Shown: piece after piece, positions 25,428 to 37,076 of the stretch
How positions within the stretch are numbered: position 1 is the stretch's first letter
Layout of the letters: each line of letters starts with the position of its first letter
Assembly (NCBI GenBank): GCA_030770545.1
Contig: CM061105.1
Location: 16,654,001 to 16,718,000 of the forward strand
Reading direction: 5' to 3'
From: Macropodus opercularis
Taxonomy: Eukaryota; Chordata; Actinopteri; Anabantiformes; Osphronemidae
Length of the DNA stretch: 64,000 nucleotides
Notes under the pieces: model-generated
Databases searched by the model: none
Told to the model about the DNA's origin: nothing
Seen by the model: the letters and a program-made list of their open reading frames with translations, nothing else
Program-made: the position numbers and the translations under genes

Positions 25428-26594
25428 ATGTGTTCGGTCCAGGGTCTGAGAGCGTTTGTCACCGAGCGACTAACTGCTGCTGCTGCTGAAATACTCGGAG
25501 CCTTTGAGAAAACCATCGCGGAGTATGAAGAAGAGATCGAGCGGCAGCGCAGACTGTTGGACGCGGTCTGGAGACCTGAGGTGAAGCTGCGCAGACTGGG
25601 AGGTAAACGGGCTCTGGTCACGTCTCGGACCTGCGTGATGGTCTGAGGCTGCACATAGTCGCTGTTTTATAAAAGACCTTTCAAGTGTTGGGTGATGTTT
25701 TCTGTGCTTCTGTCTTCAGCGTCAGATCAACGTCATCTGTTTATATTTGTCTTATCGGAACATAATGAGCGACTCGATCTCTCCCCAGAACCCGCACAGC
25801 AAACTGTCTGTCTGGAGGAGGATGGTCTCTGGATCCAGGAGAGGAACTCCAGTCTGGACCGAGCAGGACCAGAACCTCCGCGGGTTAAACAGGAGGAGCT
25901 CAGCACCGGTCCGGTCGTGGAGGTGGAGCGGCTCGTCCTGAAGGAAGAGACGGACGCGTTTAGGTCGACTCCTGCTTCTGAGGAGAGTGACCACAGCGAA
26001 GCAGAGCCAGGCGGCGGCCACCTCAGCCTTCCTGTAGCTGGGAGCCGAGAGCAGGAGCGAAGCCAACACGCAGACGCCGAGGAGCGGCCGAAGAAGCGCC
26101 GCTGCAAACACCGTGCCAGCCACCACACAGACTCCGCTGCGTCCCCGGGCGCCGCTCAGGGTGGACCGTCCTTTCAATGTGACTTCTGCACGAAAACCTT
26201 TAGGCACAAATCCAACCTGAATGTACACCTGAGAATCCACACGGGGGAGGAACCGTATGTTTGCAAAACATGTGGGAAACGATTCAGACAGATCTCAGCA
26301 CTGAAGGTTCATCTCAACGCCCACACGGGGACGGTACCGTTCTCTTGCCGGACGTGTGGGAAGGGCTTCACGCGCAGCAGTAACCTGCTGGTCCACCTGA
26401 GAACCCACACGGGTGAGAGACCGTACCGCTGCAACACATGTGGCACGTGTTTCATATACAGCAACGAGCTGACGGTCCACACGAGAGAGCACACCGGCGA
26501 GAAACCGTACACCTGTAACACCTGCGGGGAAAAGTTCAGTGGAGCAAAGTTACTGAGAAACCACGTGAAGGTCCACACAGCAGTCAGTCAGTGA
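25428..26594 (+). CDS. Zinc-finger gene 1 of cluster (5 C2H2 fingers)
   Basis: Exon 1 (25428-25602) encodes the cluster's shared N-terminal domain, which starts MCSVQGLRAFVTERLTAAAA and continues through EKTIAEYEEEIERQRRLLD. It is predicted to be helical and coiled-coil-like. Exon 2 (25720-26594) joins in phase 1 after an intron of 117 bp. Its first ~130 residues are acidic with two hKxE motifs (VKQE and LKEE) followed by a basic patch (KKRRCKHR). Five C2H2 fingers follow, with TGE(K/R)P-type linkers, some degenerate (TGTVP). The product is probably a nuclear sequence-specific DNA-binding regulator; its target is unknown. An ETS-like CCGG(A)A core and the string catccggtgtaaac precede the ATG. 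Confidence 0.88.
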
Positions 26595-27542
26595 AGCATT
26601 TCATTAACTAGTTAATTAAAGAAAACCTCCAGACTTCACTTTATCTACTGATTAGATGCTTTATTCAATTAAGCATCTACCAACTACAATAAATTAACAA
26701 AGAGTCTATTGCTGAATAAAGTCATTATCATAAAGTCAACACAGTCTAAGTTGTTTACATGCAGACACCTGAGGTAAATGTATCTGTAAGAGAATCTTTA
26801 GCATATTATGAACCTCAATCCAAAATTGGACTGAAGCTAAAACACAGACAAGAGTTTTAGTCATTGTGAGAAGTTGCTTTACCCTGAAACAGGTGTTTTA
26901 CTGTGTGATGGCTTTTTCATGTAAAGGTGACGCAGTGTGTGTGTGACCACTGATGACGTAACGTGTCTGAGTTTAGTTTGATTCTCAGACCTTCTGCAGT
27001 TAAAGTCAAACGTCTTTTAACAGTTCTAGTTGATTTTTCACATATTAAAAATGATATTCAATTATGCAGAAATAAACTGTATGAGTCAACTAGAAATTCA
27101 ATGGCTCCCTCTGCACCACAGTGAAAACACTGAAGCTGGTTCCCACCGTGTAAACAGAGAATCTAAGTCGTGTGGAGGAGCCACTGGCAGCGAGAGTCAA
27201 ACGTGGCTGGACAAGGAATCTGCCTGAAACACTGACGTGTGACCAGGTTGGGGTCGGACTACACGTCTGGTACAAAACTGACAGCGAAATGTAGCTTCAC
27301 GCGGTTGTTTGTATTCATTGTTTTTGATAGTATTGGTTATAAATATGTATGTTGACGTCATTATAACGTCACATATGTTGTTAGAATGTTATGTGTTGTC
27401 CAGTCCAGGCGGAGGCGATAATGCAGCTTTTAACCTAAACATCAGAGAAGAAGAAAAAGAGAAACGCAAACGTCCGGTTGAGTCTTAAACAGAGGCTTCG
27501 CTGCTGTGGTTCTGGTTCTGGTGTCTCATAAATATTCCAGCG
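26595..27542. other. Intergenic region between zinc-finger genes 1 and 2
   Basis: No gene is seen. Near 27403-27450 there is a decayed copy of an element also seen before gene 4: ggcgataatgcagc followed by a GAA-rich run. Confidence 0.5.
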
Positions 27543-29252
27543 ATGTGTTCGGTCCAGGGTCTGAGAGCGTTTGTCACCGAGCGACTAACTGCTGCTGCTG
27601 CTGAAATACTCGGAGCCTTTGAGAAAACCATCGCGGAGTATGAAGAAGAGATCGAGCGGCAGCGCAGACTGTTGGACGCGGTCTGGAGACCTGAGGTGAA
27701 GCTGCGCAGACTCGGTGGGTTCAGTGTTACCGACTTTTATGAATAGCAGAAAAGCTCCAAAGCGGCTAAACCTGCGGCTCAGCGTCACAAACGGACTCAG
27801 TGTTTTGCGTCACATGTAAATTCGTTCATCTAACGCAGACAAACTGTGTCTCCGGCTAATTCTTCCTTCTGCATCAAACTGTGATGGAAAACTTCAGGTT
27901 ATGTTTCATTTTTCAGTTTTCCTTTATCCAAAACAATTAAACTACGCACAGTTCTATAAAAGCCCAAGTTTAGCAGCTATCAACAGTGGAAACAAAAGAA
28001 CAGAACCAGGCTCATCTGCCTGGACCTGCTGGGCCGAGCAGAGAGAACCACAGGCAGCAACAGGACGTGATTGAAGGACGTCCCAGCATCTGGATCTATG
28101 GCATCAGAATAAAGCCCCAGGGACAGAACAGTCCAACCTGCTAACTACGACCCGGCTTTGCTTTTCAGGCTCAGCTTAACAGTTTGTAGTAGAACTGACG
28201 CTGTGGCTCTGTATCGCAGGGAGCCGTCATAATGTGGGTTGTTTAGGTCAGTGAGCGGTTTAAGGCCCGGTTGTAGCTTTTATTAAACAGCCTTCAACTA
28301 ACGAGTATGAGCAGTAAAAACCAAATGAGCTGGTTTCAAACAGGACCCATAGTTTAACAGCAACGTTGCTTTGTCTTTAGAGCTTCCGGAGCAACGTGTT
28401 TCTAATGGGGAGGAGGTTCTGCCCGTCCAGAAGAGCAGCTCCAGTCTGGACTCAGAGGAACCGAGTCCTTCAGAGCTTAAGGAGGAGCAGGAGGAGCTCA
28501 GCAGTCGTGAGGAGGGGGAGCAGCTGGTCCTGAAGCAGGAAACTGACGACGCCACAGTGGTTCCTGCCTGTGAGGAACGCGGCCGCGCTGAACCAGAGCC
28601 CATCAGTGAGCACCAGCTCGTCTCTCGCAGCTCACACCATGTCCACGACTGTCCCACATCAGAGACCCACAGTAGAACCCCCACAGATGGGAACGCGTTC
28701 AAATGCGACACCTGTGGCAAATGTTTTAAGTATAATTCTATTTTTCAGAGGCATCTGAGGAGCCACACAGGTGAGAAGCCACAGGAATGTGACACGTGTG
28801 GGAAAAGATTCAGTGAGTTATCATCTTTGAAAGTTCACCTGAGACTCCACACACGTGAAAGGACTTTCAAACGCCTGAAAAGCCAGACGGCTCAGAAGCC
28901 ATTGACCTGTCACATCTGTGGGAAAACATTCACTTACTTATCACATTTCAAAATTCACTGTAGAATTCACACGGGCAACAAGCCATATTCATGCCAAACA
29001 TGTAAGAGAGCGTTCACGAGTAGTTTGGGTTTGGGAGACCACATTAGAAGAACCCACACAGGTCAGCTGCCATATGCCTGCAGCACTTGTGGGAAGATGT
29101 TTCTCAGAAACATTGAGCTGGTCAGACACATCAGAGTCCACACAGGTGAGAGGCCGTACGTCTGCCACATATGCGGCAAAACCTTTAAGCAGCCAGGAGT
29201 TTTGAGTAATCATTTAAAAATCCGGATTCATGCAAAGGACGCGGTGCGTTAG
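27543..29252 (+). CDS. Zinc-finger gene 2 of cluster (6 C2H2 fingers)
   Basis: Exon 1 (27543-27714) encodes the shared N-terminal domain. Its donor lies three bases earlier than in most copies (CTCG|gtgggt), a form shared only with gene 4. Exon 2 (28381-29252) starts at ttag|AGCTTCC, giving ELPEQRVSN. Its acidic region contains LKEEQEEL and VLKQETD (two hKxE motifs). Six fingers follow. The first two (KCFKYNSIFQRHLRSH and RFSELSSLKVHLRLH) are almost the same as the first two of gene 3, which indicates tandem duplication. The fourth finger has an extra residue in the His spacing (HIRRTH), and the last has a 5-residue His spacing (HLKIRIH). Confidence 0.88.
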
Positions 29253-30800
29253 GCCTCGCACCGCGCCAGAGTTCATGAATTTGTCTGCTCGGTCCAGTGT
29301 TGTGGTAAAAAGTGTGGTTTTAGTCCTGAAGTCGTCTGGAAGCGAGTTCCTCCATCAACAGACTTGTTCTTGTTCACAAACTTAGGCTCCACTGACCACA
29401 ACGTGTCTCAATGTGATGCCTGGTATTAGCATATTTACTGAACGTACTCAGTGGTGATGTTAACTTGGGTTCCTAACAGGCGTGAAGCTGCTTTATTACT
29501 TGTTTTTTAAAGGTATTTGAGACCCAAACTTCTTAGAAAAGTCAAATGTTATGTTTACATAACATGATCTGCTTGGAGAGTTAAATGTCGCTGCATTTAA
29601 TACATTAGCAGCTTTTTCTATTAGAAATAAAAGTATGAACATGCTGATGGCGACACGTCAGGAAGGTCATTAATGTACCAGCCGTGATGGGGCCAGTATG
29701 GACCCGTCTGGGACTGACCCCCTGGGACACATTGGGTTCTGTGTGAGACGTGTCCCAGTAAACGGTGGAGGATGGAAACCTCGTCGCAGATCCAGGTCAC
29801 TTCCTGGAAAGGGGCATTTATTTCTTTCGTCTCTGATCCTTACTCGCATCGTTTGAATTGTTTCTCAGTGAACTTGATACCTGGAGTCTACATGCGCTGA
29901 AATACAGGCTGGTGCAAAGCTTGAAACGCAACAAGTTTACATGTAACCAAATACCTCGTTGGCAGCTTGTCATCAAAATAAGTCCTTGAATACTTGAACC
30001 TTCTGGCGTCTGCTTTGCCTTCAGACATTGATGGATGTAACCTGTCTATCAGCGAGATCTTCCTCCTGTTTCTGCCCATAACTGTCAAGAACTTTTCTTC
30101 CAAAAGTTAATCATAGAAGATAAAGTGACATTAGCTGTAAAATCCTGAAAACACTGATGATCCTTCAAACCATCAGTTCTCGCTCAGCTGTAAATGAAAT
30201 GTTTTTGACTTTAAATTTGAGGTTGGATTTCATCTTCTGTAAACATTCAAGTCAGAATTTGGTCTCTGCAGTCTGTTCATTGTCCTGAATGTACTTTCCA
30301 TTTACTTTTAATTAAATGTCATTTGAAGTTTTTTTTTTAAACCTCAATAAAACTTCTTTTCTTAGCAGAAATACAGCTGTCGTTTAATGTTAATTTGAGG
30401 TTTGCTTTCTTTGTTTCATTGGGGCCTATATTCCCTCTTTAAATGACGATAACGTCATTTTTGGCTGCAGTTGTTTTTAGTTTTGCTTTTAAACCTATTC
30501 ATGGTGTTTTAAGTAACATTGTTCTTTGACACAGAGACCAACAGAACCAGGTGACTGACTGGTCTGAGATGTCTCAGTCTGTTATAGGTTTAACAGGTCG
30601 ATCTGGACGAACTGTCACAAACAACTGAAGACAACATTTAACATTAGTATCAGAGTTGTTGATGCTGGAAGTGGTTTGTGTTTAGGGGATGATGTAACCT
30701 GACAGAGTTGGCTTCAGTTTGGTTGAGGTGAAAAGACAAACGTGACCGAGTCCTGACCGAGGTTCCAAGTTGACCCGGACGGACGCAGCTGAGTCATCTT
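29253..30800. other. Intergenic region after zinc-finger gene 2
   Basis: No gene is recognised. AT-rich parts with AATAAA near 30345 may be 3' UTR. Confidence 0.45.
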
Positions 30801-30809
30801 CCACCGCTT

Positions 30810-30932
30810 CCTCCCGTAGGGGTCGTGGGTGAGCTGCAGCCTGTCCCAGCTGTCTATGGGCGAGAGGCAGGTTCACCCTGGACAGGTCGCCGGTCAGTGG
30901 CAGGCCACACACACACACACACCTACGGGCAA
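30810..30932. mobile_element. Dispersed fish repeat fragment with (CA)n tail
   Basis: The strings gagctgcagcctgtcccagc, gggcgagaggcaggttcacc and ctggacaggtcgccggtcag, followed by a CA run, match a repeat I recognise as very common in teleost genomes. I cannot name its family with certainty from sequence alone. Confidence 0.5.
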
Positions 30933-30944
30933 TGTAGAGTTTTG

Positions 30945-31140
30945 AGAGGTAAAATATTTAAGCAGGTTGGCGCATTGAGCAATCATTCAAGAATCCACAC
31001 GGGTGAGAAACCGTACGTTTGTGACATCTGTGGAAAAGGATTCAGTAAGAAGGTGTGTGTGAAAACTCACATGAGAAGCCCCCGAATTTAAAATGGAGCT
31101 TCCACATATTTTAGGTTTTCATTTATGCTGTAGGAAATGA
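30945..31140 (+). pseudogene. Zinc-finger 3' fragment (1.5 fingers)
   Basis: The reading GKIFKQVGALSNHSRIHTGE then YVCDICGKGFSKKVCVKTHM is a truncated finger and a complete finger with no upstream exon. Both the finger text and the bases after its stop (gagcttccacatatt) resemble the 3' end of gene 3 (33850-33900). It is therefore a broken duplicate of that gene's tail. Confidence 0.8.
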
Positions 31141-31503
31141 TGGCCGATAGGTGAAATAGTCTGAAATGCCGCTAAGTTCCGGGAACAGAAGCAGAGTCTG
31201 TTCACGCTGCAGGAAGGAGATGATACTGTCAGATGTAACTGGGACGCAGCGACAGTAAAAGCATCCAGAAGGAGATGACGAGCATGTAAATGGTGCAGTT
31301 TGTAATTGCACAGCTTCCTGTGAAGTAACATCAGACGCATGTTAGTGGCTGAGCAGAGCCTGTGTTGGTTGACGTGTGAGCGGGTCAGACTGTTCTGTTT
31401 GAACCGAGTAATCGCTTCCAACGAATGAATAAAGTGAAACTGGGGACTGGTCGTGTACTGTTGTTGTTTCCACCACAGGACGGAACAGGAAACGTCGCCT
31501 CTT

Positions 31504-31518
31504 CCGCCGGAAGTAAAC
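31504..31518 (+). promoter_or_regulatory. ETS-type promoter motif (CCGGAAGT) shared by the cluster
   Basis: CCGCCGGAAGTAAAC contains the ETS/GABP consensus CCGGAAGT. The same block recurs upstream of genes 4 and 7. Here it is followed at 31592-31650 by a decayed copy of the shared exon, so it may be the relic promoter of a dead gene. Confidence 0.6.
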
Positions 31519-31584
31519 GCGAAAAGCACCATCAGCCTTATCTCTGTGCTTTTAGCTGGACCACGGTTCAAACGAGGTTTTCTG

Positions 31585-31650
31585 TTTCTGTGAGCGTTTG
31601 TCAGAGCGACTAACTGCTGCCGAGGAAATATTCTGAGTCTTGGTGAAAGT
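31585..31650 (+). pseudogene. Decayed copy of the shared N-terminal zinc-finger exon
   Basis: The text gagcgtttgtcagagcgact followed by aactgctgcc and gaaatattctgagtctt matches the shared exon with deletions and substitutions that destroy the frame and start codon. Confidence 0.75.
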
Positions 31651-31892
31651 TGACCCGGACGGACGCAGCTGATGTAGATGAAAAGGTTGACTTACAACAG
31701 GCTCCAGCGAACCGGTATCATTCAGTTTGCATTTGGACGTCACAGACCAAACTTTACTGCAATTGTACCGTGAAGGCGGAACAAACAAATGGTTCCGTTT
31801 AACTGGCGGAGCGTCAGAGTGTGACACCTGGCGGGTCTGTAGCTGGAAGGCGGTGGTGTCGCTAAACACTTTGAGTCCGTTTCAACGCAGCG

Positions 31893-33872
31893 ATGTGTTC
31901 GGTCCAGGGTCTGAGAGCGTTTGTCACCGAGCGACTAACTGCTGCTGCTGCTGAAATACTCGGAGCCTTTGAGAAAACCATCGCGGAGTATGAAGAAGAG
32001 ATCGAGCGGCAGCGCAGACTGTTGGACGCGGTCTGGAGACCTGAGGTGAAGCTGCGCAGACTCGGAGGTAAAGAAGCAGCGAGAACCAGATGCCGGAGGC
32101 TGCGTCACTGGCTCAGATGTTCAGGCTTCTTAGCGTCGCTTCGTGTTTGTGTGTGAACGCAGCTTTTTGCTCTCGGGTTTTCTGACTGGTTTGGTTGCAG
32201 CTGTTCTGGTGGTTTTGCTCTCGGTGCAGATGCTCAGTGACCCACTGTAGAACTGGTTCCTGCTACGCTAACACAGACCGACGTGACGCTGCAGGACAAA
32301 CGTCTGGCTGTTGTCTGAATATTCAAAGGTGAAGGGATGAAGTTCTTAACTGACATGTTTGTGTCTCCAGCGTTTGCAGAGAAACGTGTTTGTAAGGAGG
32401 AGGAGGTTCTCGCCAACCAGCTGCTCCGTACCCAGAAGAACAACGACAGCCTGGAGCAAGAGGGTCCAGGTCCTTCAGAGGAGCAGCAGGAGCAGCAGAA
32501 GCTCTGCAGCAGTCAGGAGCGAGAGCAGCTGCTTGTGAAGGAGGAGACTGATGAAGTTGCGTTGATTCCTCCTTGTGAGGAAAGTGACCACAGTGAACCA
32601 GAACCAAGCTCTAGCTGCTGTTCTGTGACCCACAGTAAAACTCCCACGGATGGAAACACTTTCAAATGCGGCACCTGTGGCAAATGCTTTAAGTACAACT
32701 CTATTTTTCAGAGGCATCTGAGGGGCCACACAGCTGAGAAGCCACATGCCTGCCACACTTGTGGAAAAAGATTCAGTGAGTTATCATCTTTGAAAGTTCA
32801 TTTAAGACTCCACACATGTGAAAGGACTTTGAAGTCCCAGATGGATCAGAAACCGTCCGACGCCGTTACGATTCCTATTCATGAGGGACGTGACCAGCAG
32901 CTCATCTCTCCCAGCTCCCCTCCAGCCCACAGTGCTCCCACGTCGTCCTGTGTCCAGTCCCACTGCCAACCCTACGAATGTGACAGTTGTGGAAAACTGT
33001 TTAGTTGTCCATCAAACTTCCAGAGACATATGAGAGTTCACACAGGGGAGAAGCCGTATGTTTGCCAAACCTGTGGAAACAGATTTCGCCAGCCATCGAC
33101 TTTAAAAAGTCATTTAACTATTCACACAGGTGAGAAGCCTTATGTTTGCAAGACATGTGGCAAGAGATTTCGCCAGGGCTCAAATTTAAAAAGTCATTTA
33201 ACCACTCACACAGGTGAGAAGCCACATGTTTGCCACACATGTGGGAAAACATTCAGTCTGTCATCAAATCTGAAAGCTCATTTAAGCGTTCACACAGGTG
33301 AGAAGCCGTATGTTTGCAACACTTGTGGAAAGAGATTTCGCCAGGCATCAAATTTAAAAAGTCATTTAAATACACACAAAGGTGAAACGATCTTCAAATG
33401 TAAAACCAAAATTAGCGAACGTCTGAAAACGAACACGGATCCCAAACGGCTTCCCTGTAGGACCTGTGGGAAAAGGTTCCGCTACTTGTCAGAACTGAAA
33501 ATTCATTCCCGAGTCCACACAGGTGAGCGGCCGCATTCGTGTAAGATGTGTGGTCAAACATTCAAGCAGGTTGGAGCCTTGAATTATCACCTAAAAACCC
33601 ACACAGGTGAGAAGCTGCACGTCTGTAACGCCTGTGGCAAACGCTTTGTGGCGAAGAGCGACATGGTCGTACATCAGAGAGTCCACACGGGGGAGAGGCC
33701 TTTTCTTTGTAAGACGTGTGGTAAAGCGTTCAGGCAGCTGGGCACGTTGATCGCTCACTTACGAGTCCACACAGGTGAGAAACCGTACGTCTGCAGCACC
33801 TGTGGGAAGCGATTCACTCAGAGGACACACATGAAAACTCACATGAGGGGTCACGCGTTGCAGTTAAAGTAG
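31893..33872 (+). CDS. Zinc-finger gene 3 of cluster (12 C2H2 fingers)
   Basis: This is the largest array in the cluster. Exon 1 (31893-32067) encodes the shared domain. Exon 2 (32371-33872) begins at ccag|CGTTTGC and reads AFAEKRVCKEEEVLANQLL. The acidic part keeps one clear hKxE motif (VKEETDE); the other is replaced by a Gln/Glu run. Two fingers are followed by a ~55-residue finger-free spacer, then ten more fingers. Fingers 4, 5 and 7 are close internal duplicates (RFRQPSTLKSHL, RFRQGSNLKSHL, RFRQASNLKSHL). The start codon context ttcaacgcagcg is shared with the pseudogene copy at 58438. Confidence 0.9.
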
Positions 33873-34138
33873 AGCTTCCACATATTCAGGTTTACTAGCT
33901 GCAGTAAACGACGGAAGCTCTGCGGCTCCACGTTGTGTTGTGCACAGAGAACATGTAGCGGATCACCAGTGTTTAAATTATACTCGAAGGAAAAAAGAAT
34001 GAACTGAGGAGGAATCGAGCTGTTAAAAAAAGGAAGCAAACTGAATTCTTCAAGCCACAGACACATTAAGAATAGTGATAAGATGCACGTTAGACCCTGA
34101 AGGCATCACCAGCGCGGATCCAAAATCAACACTGCGAC

Positions 34139-34230
34139 GCCTTCGGTTCAGAAATACTCTGAGCCTTTGAAATACAATTGTCAGCACAGACTGTTGGACG
34201 CGAAGCTGCACGAACTGGACCGGAATCATG
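34139..34230 (+). pseudogene. Decayed fragment of the shared N-terminal zinc-finger exon
   Basis: The segments gaaatactctgagcctttga, cagcacagactgttggacgc and gaagctgcacgaactgg match the shared exon with internal deletions. No finger exon follows. Confidence 0.75.
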
Positions 34231-34519
34231 AAAGTCTGAATAAAGTGACTGTTAAGGATCCGTGAGTGAAGCTTGTTTATTGGCTCTTGTGCTTTTATAG
34301 ACAGATTTGCTGCTTGGTTCTAAAATGCTCTTAGATCCAGAATTCGAGGAACGTTTGTGTGGAAGCTGAGACTTGAGACCAGACCTTCGGGACCAGGGCT
34401 CGTTCACGTGAAACCAAGTATTGAAGTTTTTCGATTGAGCTGCAGCATTTGTGTTTTGGTGCTGATCACATTTGTACAGACAGTGATTCCTGTTAGAGGT
34501 TTGCACGACGTTTTGTTTT

Positions 34520-34810
34520 GTCATTTTTAAATCCCATAAAGAGACAATAATTTAAATAAATTATTGAAGGACTGCTGAGGCTTTGAACGTTTCCTTTCTT
34601 AATCTGTAGTTGTTGCAAAACCACTAGTTGCCAATCACCTGCTGGGAAGAACAGGTGACGCGTATCCCAGGCCTGGAACACAATAATAAAGTATATTATA
34701 ACAATAATAATTATTATTGTTGTTATGTAGGGAGTGAGTTGGCTGATATGTTTTAATTCACCCATGTCCTCGGTGCAGAACAACAACAGATGAAGGATGT
34801 GAGGACGACT
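34520..34810. repeat. Inverted repeat A, left copy (partner 38513-38835)
   Basis: The segment from tcatttttaaatcccataaa through gatgtgaggacgac is the diverged reverse complement of 38513-38835. The two copies bracket the left half of the histone island. Confidence 0.8.
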
Positions 34811-34918
34811 GAGTAAAAGTTATATGTTACTATAACATTCTGTTTCTAAATCTTCATGACATGAAACATGACTCACGCGATTGTTTGCCTTGCGCATGCT
34901 CAGTTTTTCGTCAAACAC

Positions 34919-34976
34919 AGCCAATCCTGTGAGAGCTCCAGCGCAGAGACATTTGCATGACACATAGATATATATC
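34919..34976 (+). promoter_or_regulatory. H2B promoter: CCAAT, octamer, TATA
   Basis: CCAAT lies at about 34921. A perfect octamer ATTTGCAT, the hallmark of H2B promoters, is at 34951-34958. A TATA-type tatatat is at about 34970. All fit the histone gene starting at 35029. Confidence 0.8.
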
Positions 34977-35028
34977 AACACGTTGTCGAGCAGAAGCTCA
35001 CCAGTACAAACTAAGTCAAGGAAGCAAG

Positions 35029-35400
35029 ATGCCGGATCCAGTGAAGGCACCGAAGAAAGGCTCCAAGAAAGCCGTGTCCAAGAGCGTCAGCAAGGGCGGC
35101 AAGAAGAAGAGGAAGACCCGCAGGGAGAGCTACGCCATCTACGTGTACAAGGTGCTGAAGCAGGTCCACCCCGACACCGGCATCTCCTCCAAGGCCATGA
35201 GCATCATGAACTCGTTCGTCAGCGACATCTTCGAGCGCATCGCCGGCGAGGCCTCCCGCCTGGCGCACTACAACAAGCGCTCCACCATCACCTCCAGGGA
35301 GATCCAGACCGCGGTCAGGCTGCTGCTGCCCGGGGAGCTGGCCAAGCACGCCGTGTCCGAGGGCACCAAGGCGGTCACCAAGTACACCAGCTCCAAGTAG
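35029..35400 (+). CDS. Histone H2B (copy 1)
   Basis: This is an intronless core histone gene of 123 residues. A Lys-rich N-tail (MPDPVKAPKKGSKKAVSKSV) precedes the complete histone fold and the C-terminus AVTKYTSSK, with the ubiquitin-acceptor Lys in the normal position. A histone stem-loop follows at 35427-35442. The predicted protein is the same as that of copy 2 on the opposite strand at 40982-41353. Expression is expected in S phase from the octamer promoter. Confidence 0.97.
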   Translation: MPDPVKAPKKGSKKAVSKSVSKGGKKKRKTRRESYAIYVYKVLKQVHPDTGISSKAMSIMNSFVSDIFERIAGEASRLAHYNKRSTITSREIQTAVRLLLPGELAKHAVSEGTKAVTKYTSSK

Positions 35401-35426
35401 CCGAGCTGCGGCTCCAGCAAACCAAC

Positions 35427-35442
35427 GGCTCTTTTCAGAGCC
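35427..35442 (+). terminator. Histone mRNA 3' stem-loop (H2B copy 1)
   Basis: GGCTCTTTTCAGAGCC forms the 6-bp stem and 4-base loop used for processing of non-polyadenylated histone mRNAs. It lies 27 bp after the stop. Confidence 0.95.
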
Positions 35443-36199
35443 ACACACCGACGCTGGAGACGAAGCTTCCTGCCCCCGATGCTCCGCAGACGCTTCAGCC
35501 ATATGTTCACAAAGCGACGGGACTCGTTCAGTGACACGGCGGCGAGTTTACCTGCCGTCAGTCACGTTGAACCGAAGCTTAAACGGCAAATCGCTTCTCG
35601 TTGTGAGTTTTTACTGATGCAGCTGTTGCATAATGATCAGTAGCGTTAATGTGCGACGACGGTTGTGTGAAGAAATTATTATAAACCTCACTAAACGGTC
35701 AACGTCAATATATAGAATCTAGTAACTGATAACCAACTATACTGTATCTCGTGCTTTGTAGCAGTAACATGAACTAGACACGTTTCCTGATAGAAATACG
35801 CTCGTTCTGACTGTAGATAAATGTTAAATCCAGAGTCTGACTGGACTCAGGAACAGACGTCCTGTACAACATCCTCACGTCCGCAGCCAATAAAGCTCCA
35901 TCTTAGATACGCGTCACCGGTTCAGCCCATTATTGTCTCTTTATGGGATTTATCGTCGTGCAAACCTCTAACAGGAATCACTGCCTGTACAAATGTGATC
36001 AGCACCAAAACAAACCAAGCATTAAATCTGTGTAAACGTACAGGAGGCAATAAACAAGCTTCACTCACGGATCCTTAAGAGTCACTTCATTCAGACGTTA
36101 TGTCCTGTAAGTTCTAGGATAGAATTAAATTCTTCTCCTCTTCCACAGCTCTTCATAATAAAGCTCCATCTTGTCTTAGACCTCATGGCTCCTTCTGCT

Positions 36200-36775
36200 T
36201 AAACAGCAAATCGCTTCTCGTTGTGAGTTTTTACTGATGCAGCTGTTAGATAATAGATCAGTAGCGTTAATGTGCGACGACGGTTGTGTGAATAAATTAT
36301 AAACCTCACTAAACGACTTCAATGGAAGGTCAACGTCAATATATAGAATCTAGTAACTGAAAACTTTATATATCTATAATAAAGCTCCATCTGGTCTTAG
36401 ACCTCATGGCTCCTTCTGCTCCAACAGAACCTTGCTTCTCAGAGCTGGTCTACTGGTGGTTCTAGAGTTTCTACCTGTAGAACGGGAGGCAGAGCCTTTA
36501 GCTCCAAGCTCCTCTATGTGGAACCAGCTTCCAGTTCAGGTTCTAGCAGCAGACGCCCTCTCTGCTTTAAAACTAGGCTGAAACCTTCCTTTGTGACAAA
36601 GCTGATGGTTCCAGATGGTTCTGGTTCCTCTGATCCATCTCTTAGTTCAGCTGCTACAGGCTTAGATGCTGGAACCTCCTTCATTCACTGAGCTCCTCTG
36701 GTTTTCTATCTATTCCATCCACTAACATGCCTCCATGTCCACATGTGACTAACTTTGTCTCTGTTCTCTCTAGTT
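36200..36775. repeat. Direct repeat C, first copy (second copy 38910-39481)
   Basis: The segment aaacagcaaatcgcttctcg to actaacttt..ctgttctctc recurs in the same orientation at 38910-39481 with few differences. Its right half (tctgctttaaaactaggctg, then agatggttctggttcctctg) resembles the 3' part of a repeat, possibly a LINE tail, that I have seen widely in fish genomes. Confidence 0.8.
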
Positions 36776-37033
36776 GCAGTACTGGGATCTGTTGGGTTTA
36801 GTTCTGTACCTTAGTTGCTGTTGAACTACATAAATAAATCGTAAATTGAAAGCTGTCAGGTATTTACTGTATTTATTTGATTCTAAATGTCACATAATAG
36901 ATGCACATTAACACAAACAACTACAGTAACGTCAGTATTAACATTCATATATTCAGTTTAATCAACGGATTATGTCCTAGTGGTTTACTGTCGTATTTAA
37001 ACATATAGAAACTGTTCTTTAGTCTGAGTGCGT

Positions 37034-37049
37034 GGCTCTGAAAAGAGCC
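37034..37049 (-). terminator. Histone mRNA 3' stem-loop (H2A)
   Basis: The minus-strand reading is GGCTCTTTTCAGAGCC, located just after the H2A stop codon. Confidence 0.95.
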
Positions 37050-37076
37050 GTTGGTGGCGGGTCCCATCCGGGGACT

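Larger units (their letters stand above)
35019..36580. repeat. Inverted repeat B, left arm (partner 40023-41363)
   Basis: From ten bases before the H2B ATG through the coding region, 3' flank and a LINE-tail-like segment, this arm is nearly identical to the reverse complement of 40023-41363. One substitution is visible just after the stem-loop. The left arm has about 200 extra bases (around 36200-36380), a second copy of sequence found at about 35580-35740. Confidence 0.9.

Noticed and set aside
35011..35534. Long ORFs on both strands over H2B (also at 40880-41401)
   Set aside because: They are shadows of the histone coding frame; the same effect occurs at H2A (37032-37772), H3 (37752-38162) and H4 (41646-42200).
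35821..36078. 85-codon ORF present at both ends of the histone island
   Set aside because: It lies inside the inverted repeat, so its duplication is explained by the arms; the protein has no recognisable feature.
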